Under the pieces are notes generated by a model. It did not search any database. It saw only the letters and a program-made list of their open reading frames with translations, and was not told where the DNA came from. From Spirodela intermedia (Eukaryota > Streptophyta > Magnoliopsida > Alismatales > Araceae): DNA of 64,000 bases. Positions 61,780 through 64,000 of this stretch are shown piece by piece. A program made the position numbers and the translations under genes. Each line of letters begins with the position of its first letter. The first letter of the stretch is position 1. Where the stretch lies: NCBI GenBank assembly GCA_902729315.2, contig LR746276.1:4508169-4572168 (forward strand). Direction: 5' to 3'.

Positions 61780-64000
61780 TCCCCACAGCCAAAGGGAGAG
61801 GCCGCTGTTCTTTCTACCCAGTTCTCTCTGATCAAACATCTTCACCCTAAATTCTTTCCGATTTTCAGCCATGATGCCATCAACCCCTCTCTTGTTGTTT
61901 TAGCTGGTCTTAGTGTTTTTGGGGTTCACAAGGAACTAGTGGTGACATGTATACAGGTTTAAGTATTTTCAAGTATCTTGGTAATTTTATCTTTATCTTA
62001 TAAATATCATAGAATCCTAATATTTTGAAAAGTAGCATCAAAGGGGGTTTGTGGCTTGAACATGGAAACTGATTAAATTGCAGAAGGCTTTTTTTGTTCT
62101 TCAGTTGTATTTTTAGGTCACCAAAACGTATCATTGTTTTAATTTGAGTAATAATATTTGATGGTTAGTATTGCACAAAAAGGATATCACTACCCTCATG
62201 ATTATGCTCTTTCTAGCTCCGTCGCTAAATTGGTTCTTGCGTGTGGTCCACCACTCTTATTTGACCTAATTAAATTAAATTAAATTAATTTTTTTGTTGA
62301 GTAATCTAGGAACTAAATGGAGGCACCGATCTCTATCTGTATTGTTCATTTTAAAGAGGGTATGTGCGTTTGTTATTATGTTTTAATTTTAATTTGATTA
62401 CTAGTATTATTATTTTTGGCTTTATGGAAGTATGTTTCTGTATGAAGTCAGCTTTGTTTTTATAAATTAGCTGAGTATAAATCAACTTGCATTTATATTT
62501 ATATATATATTTTAATGCTCACTCAATCTTAATAATAATATCAAAGCAAACTAACATTATCGAATCTACACAAGAATAATACTAAGATAAAAATAATTGG
62601 CAAATATTTCGAAGCACGTAAGCAACTTTCGTTTCTACAATATTTGCCATTCTTATAACAAATTATTTTTTTTTAGGTGAATCCATTATTCTCATTATCA
62701 TTTGAAAATCCATTCTTTAGTCAATATCTGATCCTACCTGGGTCATGATATAAATCAGATGATAAAAAAAAAAAATACATCACATAGGCTTTGTGCCTGA
62801 CCTGACCTAGGGAAACCTTAGTTTGGCCCAAATAAAAAGGGCCAAGATTTCCTGGGCCTCTCCCCAAAGGTTTTCAAAGAGAGCTCAAAATAATTAAAAA
62901 TCCATGAAAATAAACGGAAATCGTGGATCTGAAGTTCACCAAGGTTTTTGTGAGAAGAGATTCCATCTCCCCCAATTCGGGCTGATTTCTATGCCGAATG
63001 ATCATCTAACGCTTCGTCCATAAGCGGCTCCAGCAGGGGCCATGCCGCTGCTTGAAGGCATCACAAGAGAACTGAGATAGGAGGAAGATAAGGGGAATAA
63101 AAATAAACCAGGGCCACACAATTCTTAGCTGAAAAATAAATAAATAAATAAAATAATATACCAGTACTAGAATAAGAATCAGTAAGAAATAACCTTGGGA
63201 GATGAAGCGAAGGCAGCAGCTAAAATTTTGACGTTGTTTCCCTGATCTCTTCCAACGAGATTGTCTGTAAACAAGGTAGGAAGGTGGCGCGGCTCAGTTT
63301 CACAAGAGGGAGACTTCAGATTCCAAATATATTCAGTGATTTTATTTACTATGAACACAGATAAATATTGGGTGAGAAATTATGACTTTCTCCTCTTGTT
63401 TAGGTCAACTCTTTATTCAACTTTTGGAAAATAATAATTAAAAGAGTGGGAATGAAAACCTTTATTATGGGAAAATAACCAATCAATGATCACGTGTACC
63501 AGGGATGGATAGTATCATATCATAGAAACAGGGAAACATGTGAGGGGAACTATGGTGGAAACATCTAATTGCCAAGTTCACATCAGTGCTCATGCAGTAG
63601 AAACTCTGGATAACACGACCATCTTGTCGGAATCAGATATGGGTAATGGTACAAACTTTATGCAAAGAAAGAAAGGGAACCTGTTCTGTTCCTGCGAAAT
63701 CATTCTCGGGTGTGAGAAAAAGCATGCAATGACATTCTTTCCTGCCAACAAAGAAAAAAAAGTTGTCAAATGGTATCTAATAGATCACTTTTTCTTCAGT
63801 CATAGACAACCCAAAAGTTCAAACCATAAACGTCTCACCAAATAGATTTCGTTATCATGGATAATATTGGATATATAAAAATTAAACCTAAACTAGATAA
63901 GCCAGAAAAGAACAGACGATTCACAGCAATCAGTCATAACAAGAAAGTAACTTGTGTACAAACTCTATAATAGACTACACTATTTAATCAGTCATACAAC
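61780..64000. other. Downstream region without firm gene
   Basis: The first about 250 bp is the RPL7 3' UTR. The rest is AT-rich to the window end. The only coding hint is one possible minus-strand exon at 63194-63264. The open frame at 63540-63845 (+) has no recognisable domain. Confidence 0.4.
63194..63264 (-). CDS. Possible single exon of an unidentified gene
   Basis: 71 nt on the minus strand bounded by a good acceptor (tttacag) and a possible donor (AAG/gttatt). It reads NLVGRDQGNNVKILAAAFA then SSPK. The composition looks protein-like but I do not recognise it and could not join it to another exon on either side. It might belong to a gene extending past the right edge, or be chance. 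Confidence 0.2.

Noticed and set aside
63540-63845. 101-residue open frame near the right edge
   Set aside because: No domain, no splice context and AT-rich lysine-heavy composition; likely chance.
1-64000. CRISPR arrays, prophage or bacterial operons
   Set aside because: Gene structure is eukaryotic throughout; the direct repeats present are microsatellites, minisatellites or LTRs.

Overview
This window is nuclear DNA of a flowering plant. Its genes carry many GT-AG introns and encode plant-specific families: a TORTIFOLIA1-like microtubule protein, a class I formin, a DEL-type E2F, an AN1 stress-associated protein and an organellar RsmG. Microsatellites (mostly AG/CT) are frequent, ribosomal-protein promoters carry telo-box motifs, and plant-type Ty1/copia and L1 retroelements are present. 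I cannot name the species. I resolved nine protein-coding genes by joining exons on splice signals, reading phase and family similarity recalled from memory; for seven of the eight genes with introns every exon is in the window and the joined length is an exact multiple of three, while TOR1L enters the window partway through.

Region 1 (1-38 kb) is gene-rich. In order: the 3' part of a TOR1L gene (+, 3-2795); microsatellite-rich spacer; a formin of the AtFH4/FH8 group (+, 6232-9075); a DEL/E2F-like repressor (-, 10411-13721, nine exons); a predicted secreted, permuted papain-like protein (+, 14589-20482, seven exons) head-to-head with DEL; ribosomal protein eL33/RPL35A (-, 22634-23387); organellar RsmG (-, 24975-28544, seven exons); an AN1-AN1 stress-associated protein (+, 29156-30066) with a perfect heat-shock element; and a SAM-domain protein (-, 30231-38062, seven exons) whose last exon lies 165 bp from the AN1 gene stop.

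Region 2 (38-59 kb) is AT-rich and repeat-dominated. It starts with a decayed duplicate of the 5' end of the RPL7 gene found at 59.5 kb, plus a second leader fragment and a degenerate tandem repeat. It then holds a nested transposon block: a degenerate L1 LINE on the minus strand (about 42.2-57 kb), split by a complete but dead Ty1/copia element (45413-50377) and by two solo LTRs of one family (50638-52265 and 53260-54877) in opposite orientations, each with a perfect 5-bp target duplication. The two solo LTRs form a 1.6-kb-arm inverted repeat, and each carries a plant snRNA-type USE plus TATA arrangement.

Region 3 (59-64 kb) holds an intact RPL7/uL30 gene (+, 59570-61779, five exons) with site II and telo-box promoter motifs, then about 2.2 kb with no firm gene.

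The genes are ordinary housekeeping and regulatory plant loci and do not form a pathway cluster. The most unusual features are the solo-LTR pair inside a LINE, the RPL7 leader duplicates, two GC-AG introns and an early stop in the TOR1L C-terminus.
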